64,000 nucleotides of DNA from Aldehydirespirator sp963667505 (GCA_963667505.2 OY763490.2:2418001-2482000); one strand, 5' to 3'. Shown: positions 10,158 through 19,910, counted from the stretch's first letter. Numbers and translations are program-made. Notes: a model not told the origin generated them from the letters alone.

Positions 10158-10886
10158 ATGGCCGATCTGAGCCCAACTGACCGGATATTCCTTCGAGACG
10201 CCCAGTGCCGGGCCTTCGACGCCACCGTCGCCGCGGTGGACGCCGAGGGGCGAGTGGCCCTGGACGCAACCGCCTTCTACGCCACCAGCGGCGGTCAGCC
10301 CCACGACACCGGCAGCCTGAATTGGGACGGAGGCTCCGCCGAAGTCACCGACGTGCGGGGCCACGACGTGGTGTGGCACACCCTCGACGGCCCGGCCGCG
10401 CCGCCGGGCACGCCGGTGCACGGGGAGCTCGACTGGGACCGTCGGCACGCCCTGATGCGCACCCACACCGCGCTGCACGTTCTGTGCGGAGTGATCTACA
10501 ACACTTGGGGCGTGTCGGTGACCGGCGGCAACATGGCGCCGCTGTTGGCCCGCATGGACTTCGAGTTCGATCCCCTGCCGGAGGGCTTCGCGGCCCAGAT
10601 CACCGAACTGGTCAACGCCGAGATCGCCGCCGATCGTCCCATCGAGATCTCGTTCCTGCCCCGGGCCCAGGCCCTGGCCGACGACGACCTGATACGCACC
10701 AAGGTCAATCTGATCCCTGAGTCGGTGCAGGAGATCCGTGTCGTGGACATCGTCGGCCTGGACAAGCAGGCCGACGGCGGAACGCACCTGCCTTCCACCG
10801 GCGGGGTGGGCCGCTTCGAGGTGGTGAAGACCGAGTCGAAGGGCAAGGCCAACAAGCGCCTCCGCATAGCCGTCCACGACACGTAG
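10158..10886 (+). CDS. alaX: Alanyl-tRNA editing protein AlaX
   Basis: Free-standing homologue of the AlaRS editing domain; it hydrolyses mischarged Ser- or Gly-tRNA(Ala) in trans. Zinc-site motifs are present: HTALH in RTHTALHVL and the distal site in DGGTHLPSTGGVG. FYATSGGQPHDTG is the classic AlaX/AlaRS editing segment. At 242 residues it is of the short AlaX class without the C-Ala domain. Convergent with pcrA, 102 bp apart. Confidence 0.93.
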   Translation: MADLSPTDRIFLRDAQCRAFDATVAAVDAEGRVALDATAFYATSGGQPHDTGSLNWDGGSAEVTDVRGHDVVWHTLDGPAAPPGTPVHGELDWDRRHALMRTHTALHVLCGVIYNTWGVSVTGGNMAPLLARMDFEFDPLPEGFAAQITELVNAEIAADRPIEISFLPRAQALADDDLIRTKVNLIPESVQEIRVVDIVGLDKQADGGTHLPSTGGVGRFEVVKTESKGKANKRLRIAVHDT

Positions 10887-10988
10887 CATCCAGCTGCCTC
10901 GCCGAGTATGTGAACGCCGCAGAGCTAGCGACTCGGGACCAGCATGGTCGCGTGAAGTCGGCCGTCACCAGCGCGTAGGAGCGGGAGC

Positions 10989-13202
10989 TCAGATCTTCTC
11001 CAGGGGGGCCCAGGAGAGCAGGAGCCGCTTCTCGCCCTCTGCCGGGAAGCGCACCGAAGCCTCGGCGTCCACGCCCGAGCCGACGATGTCGACGATCACT
11101 CCCTCGCCCCACTTGGCATGGCGGACGTCGTCGCCCACCTTCAGGCTGAGCAGGTCCGCCCCCGACCTCGCCGGGGCCGGGCGCCGGCCGGACTCGACGG
11201 CCCGCTGAACTATCTCCTCGCGGTTGGCCGAACGACGGTCGAGGCTGCGCTCCCGGTCGCTGCGGCGGCGATAGCGGCTGCGCAGCATGCGGGTGCCCTC
11301 CGCCTTCTCGATGAGCGCCTCGGGGATCTCCTTGAGGAAACGGCTCGGCGGGTTGTACTGCCGACTGCCGTAGAGCAAGCGGCTCCAGGCGTGGGCGAGG
11401 GTCAGCCTGCGCATGGCCCGGGTGATGCCGACGTAGGCGAGGCGGCGCTCCTCCTCCAGCTCGCCGGGCTCGGTCAGGGCGCGGACATGGGGGAACACGC
11501 CGTCCTCCAAGCCGATGATGTACACGTCGGGATACTCCAGCCCCTTGGCCGAGTGAAGGGTCATCAGGGTGACCGCCGACACCGAGTCGTCCAGGGCGTC
11601 GGTGTCGGCCACCAGCGCGATGTCCTCGAGGAACTCGTCGAGGGTCTCGTACTCGCCAGCGGAGCCCACCAACTCGGCCAGGTTCTCCAGCCGTCCGTCG
11701 GCCTCGACCGAATTCTCGTCCCTCAGATCGTCGAGGTAGCCGGACCGTTCCAGCAGTTCCTGCAGCACGGCGGCCGGCGACGCCTCCAGCGCGGCCACCG
11801 ACTCCATCAGCCCCAGGAACTGCCCGACGCCGGCCGCGGACCGCCCGCCGACACCAGCCTCGGCGCAATGGGACAGGGCCTCGAAGAAGGTCATGCCCCG
11901 GGCCGCGGCGAGCGCATCGAGCTTTGCCACCGACGTGGCGCCCACTCCCCGCTTGGGGGTGCCGAGAGCCCGCTTCACGCTCACCTCGTCGTCCGGGTTA
12001 GCCACCGCCTTGAGATAGGCCATGGCGTCACGCACCTCCCGGCGGTCGTAGAAGCGGGTGCCTCCCACCAGGGTGTAGGGGATGCCGGCCAGCGTGAGCT
12101 GCTCCTCCACCGCTCGGGACTGGGCGTTGGTTCGGTAGAACACCGCCATCTCGTCCCATCGCATCTGCTCGTCGTCGTGGCGGCGGGCCATGGCGTCCAC
12201 GACGTAGCGGGCCTCGTCCTCCTCGTCGTCGGCGTGGTAGCTGATGAGGGCCGGGCCCGAGCCTCGGTCGGTCCAGAGGTCCTTGGGCTTGCGGCCGATG
12301 TTGTTGACGATCACCGAGTTGGCCGCGTCCAGGATGTTCTGCGTGCTTCGGTAGTTCTGCTCGAGCAGCACGATGCGCACGTCGTCGAAGGCCCGCTCGA
12401 ACTCCAGGATGTTGCGCACGTCGGCGCCGCGGAAGGCGTAGATCGACTGGTCGGCGTCACCCACTGCGGTCACCTGGCGGCTCTCCGCGCTGAGCCGGAT
12501 CACCAGCTCGTTCTGCACCGGGTTGGTGTCCTGGTACTCGTCGACTAGGACGTGAGCGAAACGCTGCCGCCAGCGGGCCAGCACCTCCGGGCAGTTCCGG
12601 AACAGCTCGACAGTGCGCAGCAGCAGGTCGTCGAAGTCCATGGCCGCCGCCGCGGCGAGGCGGCGCTGGTACAAGTCGAACACGTCGGCGATGCGACGCT
12701 CGTAGACGTTGGACGCCCGCTCGGCGTACTCCGCCACGGTGACGTTGTCGTTCTTGGCCGCGGAGATGGAGGCGTGCACCGACCGGGGAGGGAACTTCTT
12801 GTGGTCGATGTTGAGGTCGCGCAGCACGTAGCCGCAGAGGCGCACCGCGTCGCCTTGGTCGTAGATGGTGAAGCGACTCGGGTAGTCGATGTAGGCGGCG
12901 TCGCGCCGCAGGATGCGCACGCAGGCGGCGTGGAACGTGGACACCCACATGCTCTCGGCCACTGGCCCCACCAGAGCGCCGACCCGGTGGCGCATCTCGC
13001 CCGCCGCCTTGTTGGTGAAGGTGATGGCCAGGATCTCGAACGGCGACAGGCCGTGGTGGTCGATCAGATGGGCGATGCGGTGGGTGAGTACGCGGGTCTT
13101 GCCCGACCCGGCGCCGGCCACCACCAGAAGCGGCCCCCCCACGTGGGTGACCGCCTCGTGCTGGGCCGGATTGAGGCCCTCCAGAATCGCTGAATCCGCC
13201 AT
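10989..13202 (-). CDS. pcrA: ATP-dependent 3'-5' DNA helicase PcrA/UvrD
   Basis: Superfamily 1A helicase for nucleotide excision repair and replication-fork maintenance. All helicase motifs are visible: Q-motif region LNPAQHEAV, Walker A VVAGAGSGKTRVL, motif II LVDEYQDTNPVQ, motif III VGDADQSIYAFRGAD, motif IV QNYRSTQNIL, motif V VTLMTLHSAKGLEYPDV and motif VI VGITRAMRRL. The C-terminus (VGDDVRHAKWGEGVIVDIVG) is the Tudor-like RNA-polymerase-interaction domain typical of PcrA. Length 737 residues is standard. Confidence 0.97.
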   Translation of the reverse strand: MADSAILEGLNPAQHEAVTHVGGPLLVVAGAGSGKTRVLTHRIAHLIDHHGLSPFEILAITFTNKAAGEMRHRVGALVGPVAESMWVSTFHAACVRILRRDAAYIDYPSRFTIYDQGDAVRLCGYVLRDLNIDHKKFPPRSVHASISAAKNDNVTVAEYAERASNVYERRIADVFDLYQRRLAAAAAMDFDDLLLRTVELFRNCPEVLARWRQRFAHVLVDEYQDTNPVQNELVIRLSAESRQVTAVGDADQSIYAFRGADVRNILEFERAFDDVRIVLLEQNYRSTQNILDAANSVIVNNIGRKPKDLWTDRGSGPALISYHADDEEDEARYVVDAMARRHDDEQMRWDEMAVFYRTNAQSRAVEEQLTLAGIPYTLVGGTRFYDRREVRDAMAYLKAVANPDDEVSVKRALGTPKRGVGATSVAKLDALAAARGMTFFEALSHCAEAGVGGRSAAGVGQFLGLMESVAALEASPAAVLQELLERSGYLDDLRDENSVEADGRLENLAELVGSAGEYETLDEFLEDIALVADTDALDDSVSAVTLMTLHSAKGLEYPDVYIIGLEDGVFPHVRALTEPGELEEERRLAYVGITRAMRRLTLAHAWSRLLYGSRQYNPPSRFLKEIPEALIEKAEGTRMLRSRYRRRSDRERSLDRRSANREEIVQRAVESGRRPAPARSGADLLSLKVGDDVRHAKWGEGVIVDIVGSGVDAEASVRFPAEGEKRLLLSWAPLEKI

Positions 13203-13307
13203 CGCGGCTCACCCTACTGCCACCCCATGACAGCCCTCGCCGACCGTTCGGGGGCGACTTCTCGGAGCCGCAGCGGCTCGGAGTCGAAGCGGCTCAGCCG
13301 GCTAACC

Positions 13308-13331
13308 GCTATTCCAATTTGCTGGAATAGC
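13308..13331. repeat. Perfect 9-bp inverted repeat, 6-nt loop
   Basis: GCTATTCCA / TGGAATAGC around ATTTGC, followed 17-40 bp later by a partial second set (ACTATTCCA ... TGGAAT). AT-rich for this genome. It lies between the divergent pcrA and cbs-metB genes, so it may be an operator for the sulfur-amino-acid pair. Confidence 0.5.
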
Positions 13332-13435
13332 GTGCTCATGTTGGCGGCACTATTCCACTAGAAGCCTGCTTGCTGGAATGAGCGGCGACTGATCGGGCTG
13401 CAAGCCCTCCGTCTCGAGTAGTCCGAGAGCCCTGC

Positions 13436-13469
13436 GAGATGGCCTGCGGGGCGAGATAGCCTGCGGGGT
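13436..13469. repeat. 17-bp tandem direct repeat abutting the cbs start
   Basis: Two copies of GAGATRGCCTGCGGGGY (13436-13452 and 13453-13469), ending one base before the GTG start of cbs. The second copy's CTGCGGGG acts as the only purine-rich ribosome-site candidate, so the duplication has also duplicated the initiation region. Confidence 0.55.
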
Positions 13470-14861
13470 GTGGAGGTCGCTGACTCCGTCCTCGACCTCG
13501 TAGGGAACACGCCGCTGGTGCGGATGCAGCGGGCTGTTCCCGACGCTGGCTGCGACGTGCTGGCCAAGCTCGAGATGCTCAACCCGGGCGGCAGCGTCAA
13601 GGACCGCCCGGCCATCGCCATGATCGACGCGGCCGAGCGGGAGGGCCTGCTCGAACCGGGCGGCACAATCATCGAGCCGACTTCGGGCAACACCGGCGTG
13701 GGCCTGGCCATGGTGGCCGCCCAGCGGGGCTACCGGTGCGTCTTCGTGATGACCGACAAGGTGAGCGAAGAGAAGGTGCAGCTGCTGCGGGCCTACGGCG
13801 CCGAGGTGGTGGTGTGCCCGGTGGCGGTGGCCCCGGACGATCCCGACTCCTACTACTCCACCGCCGAGCGGCTCATGCGGGAGACGCCGGCGGCCTACCG
13901 ACCCAACCAGTACTTCAACCAGGCCAACCCCCTCGCCCACGAGCAGACGACCGGGCCGGAGCTGTGGCGCCAGACCGGCGGGCGCATCACCCATTTCGTG
14001 GCCGGGGCGGGAACCGGCGGAACCATCACCGGGGTGGGCCGCTACCTGAAGCAGCAGCGTCCCTCGGTCGAGATGGTGGTGGCCGACCCGGAGGGCTCGG
14101 TGTTCAGCGGCGGCTCCGGCCGGCCCTACCTGGTGGAGGGGGTCGGCGAGGACTTCTGGCCCCCGACCTACGACCCTGAGGTGGTCGACCGGGTGATCGC
14201 CGTGTCCGACCAGGCGTCGTTCGACATGGCGCGGCTGGTCTCGCACCGCGAGGGGCTGCTGATCGGCGGCTCGGGCGGCACCGCGGTGTGCGCGGCCGCC
14301 GAGGTGGCCCGGCACTGCGGCCCCGACGACGTGGTGGTGGTGCTGTTGCCCGACTCCGGGCGCGGCTACCTCTCCAAGGTGTTCAACGACGACTGGATGG
14401 CGTCGCACGGCTTCTTGATCTGCGAGCACCCGTGCGTCAAGGACGTGCTCGACGCCAAGGAGGACGTGCTGCCGCCGCTGGTGTACGTCAACCCCGACGA
14501 CCCGGTGAGCCTGGCGGTGACCCGCATGCGCGACCACGGCCTGAGCCAGATGCCGGTGGCCAAGGGCGAGATGCCGCTGGCCGCGGCCGAGGTGATGGGG
14601 TCGGTGCACGAGCTGCGGCTCATGGCCCTGGCCTTCGACGGCGACCTGCTGGGCCAGCCGGTGGAGAGCATCATGAGCAGGCCGCTGGAGCAGATCGGCA
14701 TCGGCGAGCCGGTGGCGCTGGCAGTCACCAGGCTGGAGCGGTCGCCCGCGCTGCTGGTGCTGGACGGAGGCAGGCCCCGAGCGGTGGTGTCCAGCACCGA
14801 CGTGCTCGGCTACCTGTCGTCCAACGCCGATGACGGGCTCTCGCAGGGACAGCTGCTTTGA
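13470..14861 (+). CDS. cbs: Cystathionine beta-synthase with C-terminal CBS-domain pair
   Basis: PLP fold type II enzyme condensing serine (or O-acetylserine) with homocysteine to cystathionine. The Schiff-base Lys is residue 44 in GGSVKDRPAI; the PLP phosphate loop is GAGTGGTITG, and PTSGNTGVGLAM is also diagnostic. Residues about 335-460 form a tandem CBS (Bateman) module, e.g. LAVTRMRDHGLSQMPV, which may bind an adenosyl ligand. No N-terminal haem domain. The TGA stop overlaps the TTG start of the next gene, so cystathionine made here is passed to a coupled gamma-lyase/synthase. Confidence 0.95.
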   Translation: MEVADSVLDLVGNTPLVRMQRAVPDAGCDVLAKLEMLNPGGSVKDRPAIAMIDAAEREGLLEPGGTIIEPTSGNTGVGLAMVAAQRGYRCVFVMTDKVSEEKVQLLRAYGAEVVVCPVAVAPDDPDSYYSTAERLMRETPAAYRPNQYFNQANPLAHEQTTGPELWRQTGGRITHFVAGAGTGGTITGVGRYLKQQRPSVEMVVADPEGSVFSGGSGRPYLVEGVGEDFWPPTYDPEVVDRVIAVSDQASFDMARLVSHREGLLIGGSGGTAVCAAAEVARHCGPDDVVVVLLPDSGRGYLSKVFNDDWMASHGFLICEHPCVKDVLDAKEDVLPPLVYVNPDDPVSLAVTRMRDHGLSQMPVAKGEMPLAAAEVMGSVHELRLMALAFDGDLLGQPVESIMSRPLEQIGIGEPVALAVTRLERSPALLVLDGGRPRAVVSSTDVLGYLSSNADDGLSQGQLL

Positions 14862-16000
14862 GCGAGAACGCCTGGGGATTCGAGACCCGGGCCATCCATG
14901 TCGGTCAGGAGCCCGACGAGGCCACCGGCGCCATCACCGTGCCCATTCATCTGGCCACCACCTTCGTGCAGCCAGCGCCGGGGCAGCACAAGGGCTACGA
15001 GTACTCCCGCACGTCGAACCCCACCCGGGTCGCGCTGGAGCGCAGCGCGGCCGGGCTGGAGGGCGCCCGGCACGGGTTCGCCTTCGCCAGCGGCATGGCC
15101 GCCGAGGACGCCCTGGTGGGCCTGCTGCGCCCCGGCGACCATGTGGTGCTGGGCCTCGACGCCTACGGGGGGACGTTCCGGCTGATCGCCCGGATGTACG
15201 GCGAGCGGGGGATCGAATGGTCGGCCGCGGACATGACCGACATGGAGGCATTGGCCGGCGCGCTGCGTCCCGAGACCCGGCAGGTGTGGGTGGAGACGCC
15301 CACCAATCCCATGCTGTCGGTGGTCGATATCGCCGCGGCGGCCGACGCGGCCCACTCGGTCGGGGCCCTGCTGGTGGTGGACAACACCTTCGCCACCCCG
15401 TACCTGCAGAACCCTCTGGCTCTGGGGGCCGACGTGGTTGTCCACTCCAGCACCAAGTACCTGGGCGGGCACTCCGACGTGGTCGGCGGCTTCATCGCGG
15501 TCAACGACGACGGGCTGGCCGAGCAGCTGGCCTTCGTCCAGAACGCGGCGGGGGCGGTGCCCAGCCCGTTCGACTGCTACCTGCTGCTGCGGGGCATCAA
15601 GACGCTGGGCGTGCGCATGGACCGTCACTGCGCGAACGCGCTGGCGGTGGCCGAGTTCCTGGAGGCTCGCCCGGCGGTGACGAGAGTGCTCTATCCGGGC
15701 CTGCCGGACCATCCCGGCCATGATGTCGCCGCCGGTCAGATGCGGGGCTTCGGCGGGATGGTGTCCTGCATCCTGGCCGACGGCGAGGCCGCCGCGGTGG
15801 CCGCGGTCAGCTCCACCCGGGTGTTCCGTCTAGCCGAGTCGCTGGGCGCGGTGGAGTCGCTGATCGAGCAGCCCTCCACCATGACGCATGCGTCGGTGGC
15901 CGACTCGCCGCTGGCGGTGGATCCCGGCCTGATCCGCCTGTCGGTGGGCATCGAGACCATCGACGACCTCATCGCCGACCTCGCCCGAGCGCTCGGCTGA
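14858..16000 (+). CDS. metB: Cystathionine gamma-synthase / gamma-lyase
   Basis: 380-residue PLP fold type I enzyme of the Cys/Met metabolism family. The PLP Lys is near residue 199 in HSSTKYLGGHSDVVGG; EYSRTSNPTR and ETPTNPMLSVVDI are family signatures. The TTG start overlaps the cbs stop (TTGA). Synthase (MetB) and lyase (MccB/CGL) cannot be reliably separated by eye; being coupled to a cystathionine beta-synthase favours a lyase role in reverse trans-sulfuration from methionine to cysteine. Confidence 0.92.
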   Translation: MSENAWGFETRAIHVGQEPDEATGAITVPIHLATTFVQPAPGQHKGYEYSRTSNPTRVALERSAAGLEGARHGFAFASGMAAEDALVGLLRPGDHVVLGLDAYGGTFRLIARMYGERGIEWSAADMTDMEALAGALRPETRQVWVETPTNPMLSVVDIAAAADAAHSVGALLVVDNTFATPYLQNPLALGADVVVHSSTKYLGGHSDVVGGFIAVNDDGLAEQLAFVQNAAGAVPSPFDCYLLLRGIKTLGVRMDRHCANALAVAEFLEARPAVTRVLYPGLPDHPGHDVAAGQMRGFGGMVSCILADGEAAAVAAVSSTRVFRLAESLGAVESLIEQPSTMTHASVADSPLAVDPGLIRLSVGIETIDDLIADLARALG

Positions 16001-16131
16001 GGCGCGAACGCCCGCGGTTGGCCTCAATAGTCGTGCTGCGGCGAAAATGGGCGGGTATTGGGTAGCCAGCACCCATTCCGTCGCCAATTTCGTGAACAAC
16101 TACAGCGAAGCGGTGCAACCCCGCCCCGCCA

Positions 16132-17703
16132 TCACTCCCATTCGATGGTCGCCGGGGGCTTGGAGGTGATGTCGTAGGCGACTCGGTTGACGCCAGGCAC
16201 CTCGGCGATCACCCGGCTGCTCATAGCCTCTAGCACGTCGTGGGGCAGGCGGGCCCAGTCCGCAGTCATGGCGTCGGAGCTGGTTACGGCCCGGATCACC
16301 ACCGGACGGCCGTAGGTCCGCTCGTCGCCCATCACGCCCACCGTGCGGATGTCGGGCAGCACTGCGAACGACTGCCAGATCTTGCGCTCCAGGCCCGCCA
16401 CCCTCAGCTCCTGCCGCACGATGGCGTCAGCTTGGCGCAGGGTGTCGGCCGCTTCCGGGGTGACCTCGCCAATGATGCGCACGGCCAGGCCGGGGCCGGG
16501 GAACGGTTGGCGATGCACTATCTCCTCGGGCAGGCCAAGCTCGGCACCCACCGCCCGCACCTCGTCCTTGAACAGCGATCGAAGCGGCTCCACCAGCTCG
16601 AAGTCCAAGTCGTCGGGAAGGCCGCCCACGTTGTGGTGGCTCTTTATCGTGGCCGAGTGGGTGGTGGCCCCCGACTCGATCACGTCGGGGTACAGGGTGC
16701 CCTGCACCAGGAACCGAGCGTCGGGCATGCCCAGGCGGGCGCGCTCGAAGGCCCGGATGAACTGCTCGCCCACCACCCTGCGCTTGGCCTCGGGCTCGGT
16801 TACGCCGGCCAGAGCGGCGAAGAACTCCCCGGCGGCGTCGATTCGCACCAGGTCGATCCCGAAGTGGCGCCCGAAGGCGTCCTCCACATCGCCAGCCTCG
16901 TTCTGGCGCAGCAGGCCGGTGTCCACCAGGACGCAGGTGAGCCGGTCGCCGAGCGCCCGGTTCACCAGCGCGGCGGCGACCGCGGAGTCCACGCCCCCCG
17001 ACAGTCCGCAGATGGCGCGGCCGTCGCCGACCTGGTCCCGCACGGCGCCCACCGCGGCATCGATGATCGATTCCATCGACCAGCTCGGCGGCGCGCCGCA
17101 GCCCTGGCGCAGGAAGCGCTCCAGCACCTGGCGGCCGTGGGGCGTGTGCTCCACCTCGGGATGGAACTGCACCCCGTACAGGGCGCGGTCGGCGTCCTCG
17201 AAAGCGGCCACCGGAGAGGCGCTGGTGGACGCGGTGACCGTGGCCCCCGGCGGGGCATCGACGATGGCGTCGAAATGGCTCATCCACACCGGCTGGGGCG
17301 ACGGCAGGCCCGCCATCAGCACGCTCCCGCCGTCGGCGCCGCCCAGGACGGTCATCTCGGCCCGGCCGTACTCGCCCCGCTCGTTGGGGCCGACCGAGCC
17401 GCCGAGCTGCTCGGCGATGAGCTGGGCGCCGTAGCAGATGCCGAGGATCGGCACTCCCAGGCCGTAGATGGCAGGGTCGAGGCTGGGCGCACCCTCGACG
17501 TGCACCGAGGCCGGGCCTCCGCTGAGGATCACGCCCGCGGGCCGTCGGTCGGCGATGTCGGCCGCGGTGATCGACGACGGCACGATCTCGCTGTACACCT
17601 GGCACTCGCGCACCCGCCGGGCGATCAGCTGCGCGTACTGGGCGCCGAAGTCGACCACCAGCACTGTGGCGAAGCCGTCGCCCACCGGGGCTTGGGGCCT
17701 CAC
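16132..17703 (-). CDS. guaA: GMP synthase (glutamine-hydrolysing)
   Basis: Converts XMP to GMP. The N-terminal class I amidotransferase has the nucleophile in GICYGAQLI and the His-Glu dyad in GVQFHPEVEHT. The ATP-pyrophosphatase domain has the PP-loop GLSGGVDSAVAAAL and QGTLYPDVIES. The C-terminal dimerisation domain ends in KPPATIEWE, the standard terminus. Length 523 is typical. It follows guaB3 on the same strand after 99 bp, the actinobacterial purine arrangement. Confidence 0.98.
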   Translation of the reverse strand: MRPQAPVGDGFATVLVVDFGAQYAQLIARRVRECQVYSEIVPSSITAADIADRRPAGVILSGGPASVHVEGAPSLDPAIYGLGVPILGICYGAQLIAEQLGGSVGPNERGEYGRAEMTVLGGADGGSVLMAGLPSPQPVWMSHFDAIVDAPPGATVTASTSASPVAAFEDADRALYGVQFHPEVEHTPHGRQVLERFLRQGCGAPPSWSMESIIDAAVGAVRDQVGDGRAICGLSGGVDSAVAAALVNRALGDRLTCVLVDTGLLRQNEAGDVEDAFGRHFGIDLVRIDAAGEFFAALAGVTEPEAKRRVVGEQFIRAFERARLGMPDARFLVQGTLYPDVIESGATTHSATIKSHHNVGGLPDDLDFELVEPLRSLFKDEVRAVGAELGLPEEIVHRQPFPGPGLAVRIIGEVTPEAADTLRQADAIVRQELRVAGLERKIWQSFAVLPDIRTVGVMGDERTYGRPVVIRAVTSSDAMTADWARLPHDVLEAMSSRVIAEVPGVNRVAYDITSKPPATIEWE

Positions 17704-17802
17704 CGTGCTCGGTGCCGCATCGCGGGAGAGAAGCCTGTCATATGAGCAGCAGGACTCTCCAGCGATGCCCGGCGCCCGGCGACATGTGTCCGCTCAGGCC
17801 AG

Positions 17803-18912
17803 TCACGGCGAGACGATGGCGACGGCGGCTCGCTGAAAGTCCTTGAGGTCGGTGTAACCGCACTTGGCCAGCGACGTCCGCAGCCCGCCCATCATGTTGG
17901 TCGTGCCGTCAGGGCTGAGCGCAGGGCCGTGAAGGATCTGCTCGAGCGTGCCCCGCGGGGCCACCTCGGTCATGCGGCCCCGAGGCAGAGAGGCATGGCC
18001 GGTGGAGAAGTCCCAGTGCCGGCCTGGGCAGGGCGCGTCCGACGCCGACGCCAGCGGCAGGCCCAGCATCACGGCGTCGGCGCCGCACACGATCGCCTTG
18101 GCCAGGTCTCCGGAAGTGCGCATGGTGCCATCGGCGATCACCTGGCAGTAGACGCCGGTCTCGTCGAGATGGCGCATCCGCGCCGCTCGGGCGTCAGCCA
18201 CCGCGGTCGCCTGCGGCGCGTCGAGGCCCAAGACTTGGCGGCTGGTGCCGACATGGCCCGAACCGGCGCCCACCAGCACGCCGGCCGCGCCGGTGCGCAT
18301 CAGATGCAGGGCGGCCCTGTAGCTGACGCAGCCCCCAACGATCACCGGAGTCTGCATGCGCCGGATGAAGGTCTTGAGGTTGAGCGGCTCGACGGTTGAC
18401 GACACGTACTCGGCCGAAACGATGGTGCCCGCGATGACCAGCAGGTCGATCTCGGCACCGATGGCGTGGGGGGCGAGCTCCACGGCCCGTTGAGGCCGCA
18501 CACGACCCGCGGTGCGTACTCCCTCAGCGGCGATCTCGGCGATGCGGGCACCGACGAGCTCGGGCTGCACCGGCCGGGAGTAGAGATCGCGCAGCCGGCC
18601 GACGGCGGCATCGAGCGGCATCTCCGCCAGCGCGGCCAGCTCAGCCGAGGGATCGTCGCAGCGCGTCCAGACCCCCTCCAGATCGAGCACCCCGACGCCG
18701 CCAAGTTCGCCCAGGCGCGCCGCGGTGGCCGGGCTGGTGACACTGTCGGTGGCTGCGCCCAGCACCGGAACGTCGAAGCGGTAGGCGTCGATCTGCCAGG
18801 AGATGTCTACGTCCGCGGCGTCGCGGGTGCGGCGGCTGGGGATGATGCCCATCTCGTCGAGCCGGTAGGCGCGGCGACCGGACTTGCCCAGCCCGATCTC
18901 GATCTCAGCCAC
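17803..18912 (-). CDS. guaB3: GuaB3-family IMP dehydrogenase-related protein
   Basis: Shorter IMPDH paralogue without the CBS-domain insertion (369 residues from the GTG at 18912, MAEIEIGLGKSGRRAYRLDE). TIM-barrel phosphate-binding segments are present: QVIADGTMRTSGDLAKAI and CGADAVMLG. The loop that carries the catalytic Cys in classical IMPDH reads VGAGSGHVGTSRQVLG, without a Cys, as in actinobacterial GuaB3. In-frame upstream codons to 19017 are low complexity and rejected. Located before guaA; a classical guaB is not in the window. Confidence 0.92.
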   Translation of the reverse strand: MAEIEIGLGKSGRRAYRLDEMGIIPSRRTRDAADVDISWQIDAYRFDVPVLGAATDSVTSPATAARLGELGGVGVLDLEGVWTRCDDPSAELAALAEMPLDAAVGRLRDLYSRPVQPELVGARIAEIAAEGVRTAGRVRPQRAVELAPHAIGAEIDLLVIAGTIVSAEYVSSTVEPLNLKTFIRRMQTPVIVGGCVSYRAALHLMRTGAAGVLVGAGSGHVGTSRQVLGLDAPQATAVADARAARMRHLDETGVYCQVIADGTMRTSGDLAKAIVCGADAVMLGLPLASASDAPCPGRHWDFSTGHASLPRGRMTEVAPRGTLEQILHGPALSPDGTTNMMGGLRTSLAKCGYTDLKDFQRAAVAIVSP

Positions 18913-19017
18913 GGCCAGCCCTCCGATCCCGCGGGCTCCCGGTGGCCGCGGCGCAACTCGGCGCCTGTGCGACGGAGCGCCCTGAGCGAGGCACCGAACG
19001 AGCTTACCCGACGGCAC

Positions 19018-19109
19018 ACCTCACGATTGCGACCCTCAAGACCTCACGACCGCGACCCCCAAGACCCGACGATCGCGACCACGCAGACCTCACGACCGCG
19101 ACCCTCGGG
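19018..19109. repeat. Four tandem 23-bp repeats at the NUDIX 3' end
   Basis: Units 19018-19040, 19041-19063, 19064-19086 and 19087-19109 share the pattern ACCTCACGACCGCGACCC plus a 5-bp variable end, with 1-6 differences between copies. The last unit overlaps the NUDIX stop codon. Lies between guaB3 (start 18912) and the NUDIX gene, so it is transcribed as part of the intergenic leader of guaB3. Confidence 0.8.
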
Positions 19110-19884
19110 AGCCGAGAGGACCTGAGGCCTCGGAACGCTGTGGGCCGGCGCTCGGGGCCGAATCGGCCGCCCCGACAGGCGCGGCAGTGGCCAGCATCAG
19201 CAGCCGGCGCAGCATCGCGGCGGTGGCCCCCCACACGGTGTCGCCGGGGAGCTCGAAGAAGGTCATGGTGCGCTCGCCGCCGAACTCTGTTCCCAGCGAC
19301 CAGACCTCCTCGCGCCATGCCTCGGGGTCGGTCAGTTCCGACAGCCGGACATGCAGTACGCGCTCCACTTCGGCCGGGTCCGGCACCAGTTCCGGCCGTT
19401 CGTCGGCGGTGGCCACAAACGGGCAAACCAGCGATCTCGACCCGACCGTGACGAAGCGGTCGAGCCGGCCGACCCGCCTCACCGCGCCCGGGTCGAGCCC
19501 GATCTCCTCGGACGCCTCCCGCAGGGCGGTGGCCCACAGGTTGGCGTCGCCCGGCTCTCGCCTGCCGCCGGGAAACGACACCTCGCCCGCGTGGTGGCGC
19601 AGATGCCAGGCCCGCCGGGTGAGCACGACCCACGGTTCGCCGTCGTGCTCATAGAGCAGAACCAGGACCGCGGACGGGGAGGCTCCCGGCAGTGCCGACG
19701 CGGGCGACAGAATGAGCGTGGACGGAGCGGCTGCTACCGCCCGCCGGACCTGTTCCAGGCTGGGGCGCCGCCGGTGCTCCAGAAGCTCGGACCAGGGCGC
19801 CAGCCCGCCCATCCTGACCTGCGCCGGACGCGGAATGTGCTGCGACCCGCCCCTGCCCGCAGGGGCCGGCGGCGGCTCGAACAT
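19090..19884 (-). CDS. NUDIX hydrolase, CoA-pyrophosphatase type
   Basis: Cleaves CoA or related nucleotide diphosphates. The Nudix box is GGRREPGDANLWATALREASEEIGL, preceded by HHAGEVSFPGG, the extra UPF0035-type motif of CoA pyrophosphatases. About 264 residues from the ATG at 19884 (MFEPPPAP); the N-terminal 60 residues are Pro/Arg-rich and poorly conserved. The C-terminal 30 residues are Ser/Gly-rich and partly encoded by the tandem repeat. It follows a 55-residue partner gene on the same strand, as in many actinobacteria. Confidence 0.88.
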   Translation of the reverse strand: MFEPPPAPAGRGGSQHIPRPAQVRMGGLAPWSELLEHRRRPSLEQVRRAVAAAPSTLILSPASALPGASPSAVLVLLYEHDGEPWVVLTRRAWHLRHHAGEVSFPGGRREPGDANLWATALREASEEIGLDPGAVRRVGRLDRFVTVGSRSLVCPFVATADERPELVPDPAEVERVLHVRLSELTDPEAWREEVWSLGTEFGGERTMTFFELPGDTVWGATAAMLRRLLMLATAAPVGAADSAPSAGPQRSEASGPLGSRGSRS

Positions 19885-19910
19885 CGCCGTCGCCAAGGCG
19901 TTCGGTTCGG

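Noticed and set aside
13212..13469. SAM or other riboswitch ahead of cbs-metB
   Set aside because: Apart from a 9-bp inverted repeat and a 17-bp direct repeat no riboswitch core can be recognised by eye.
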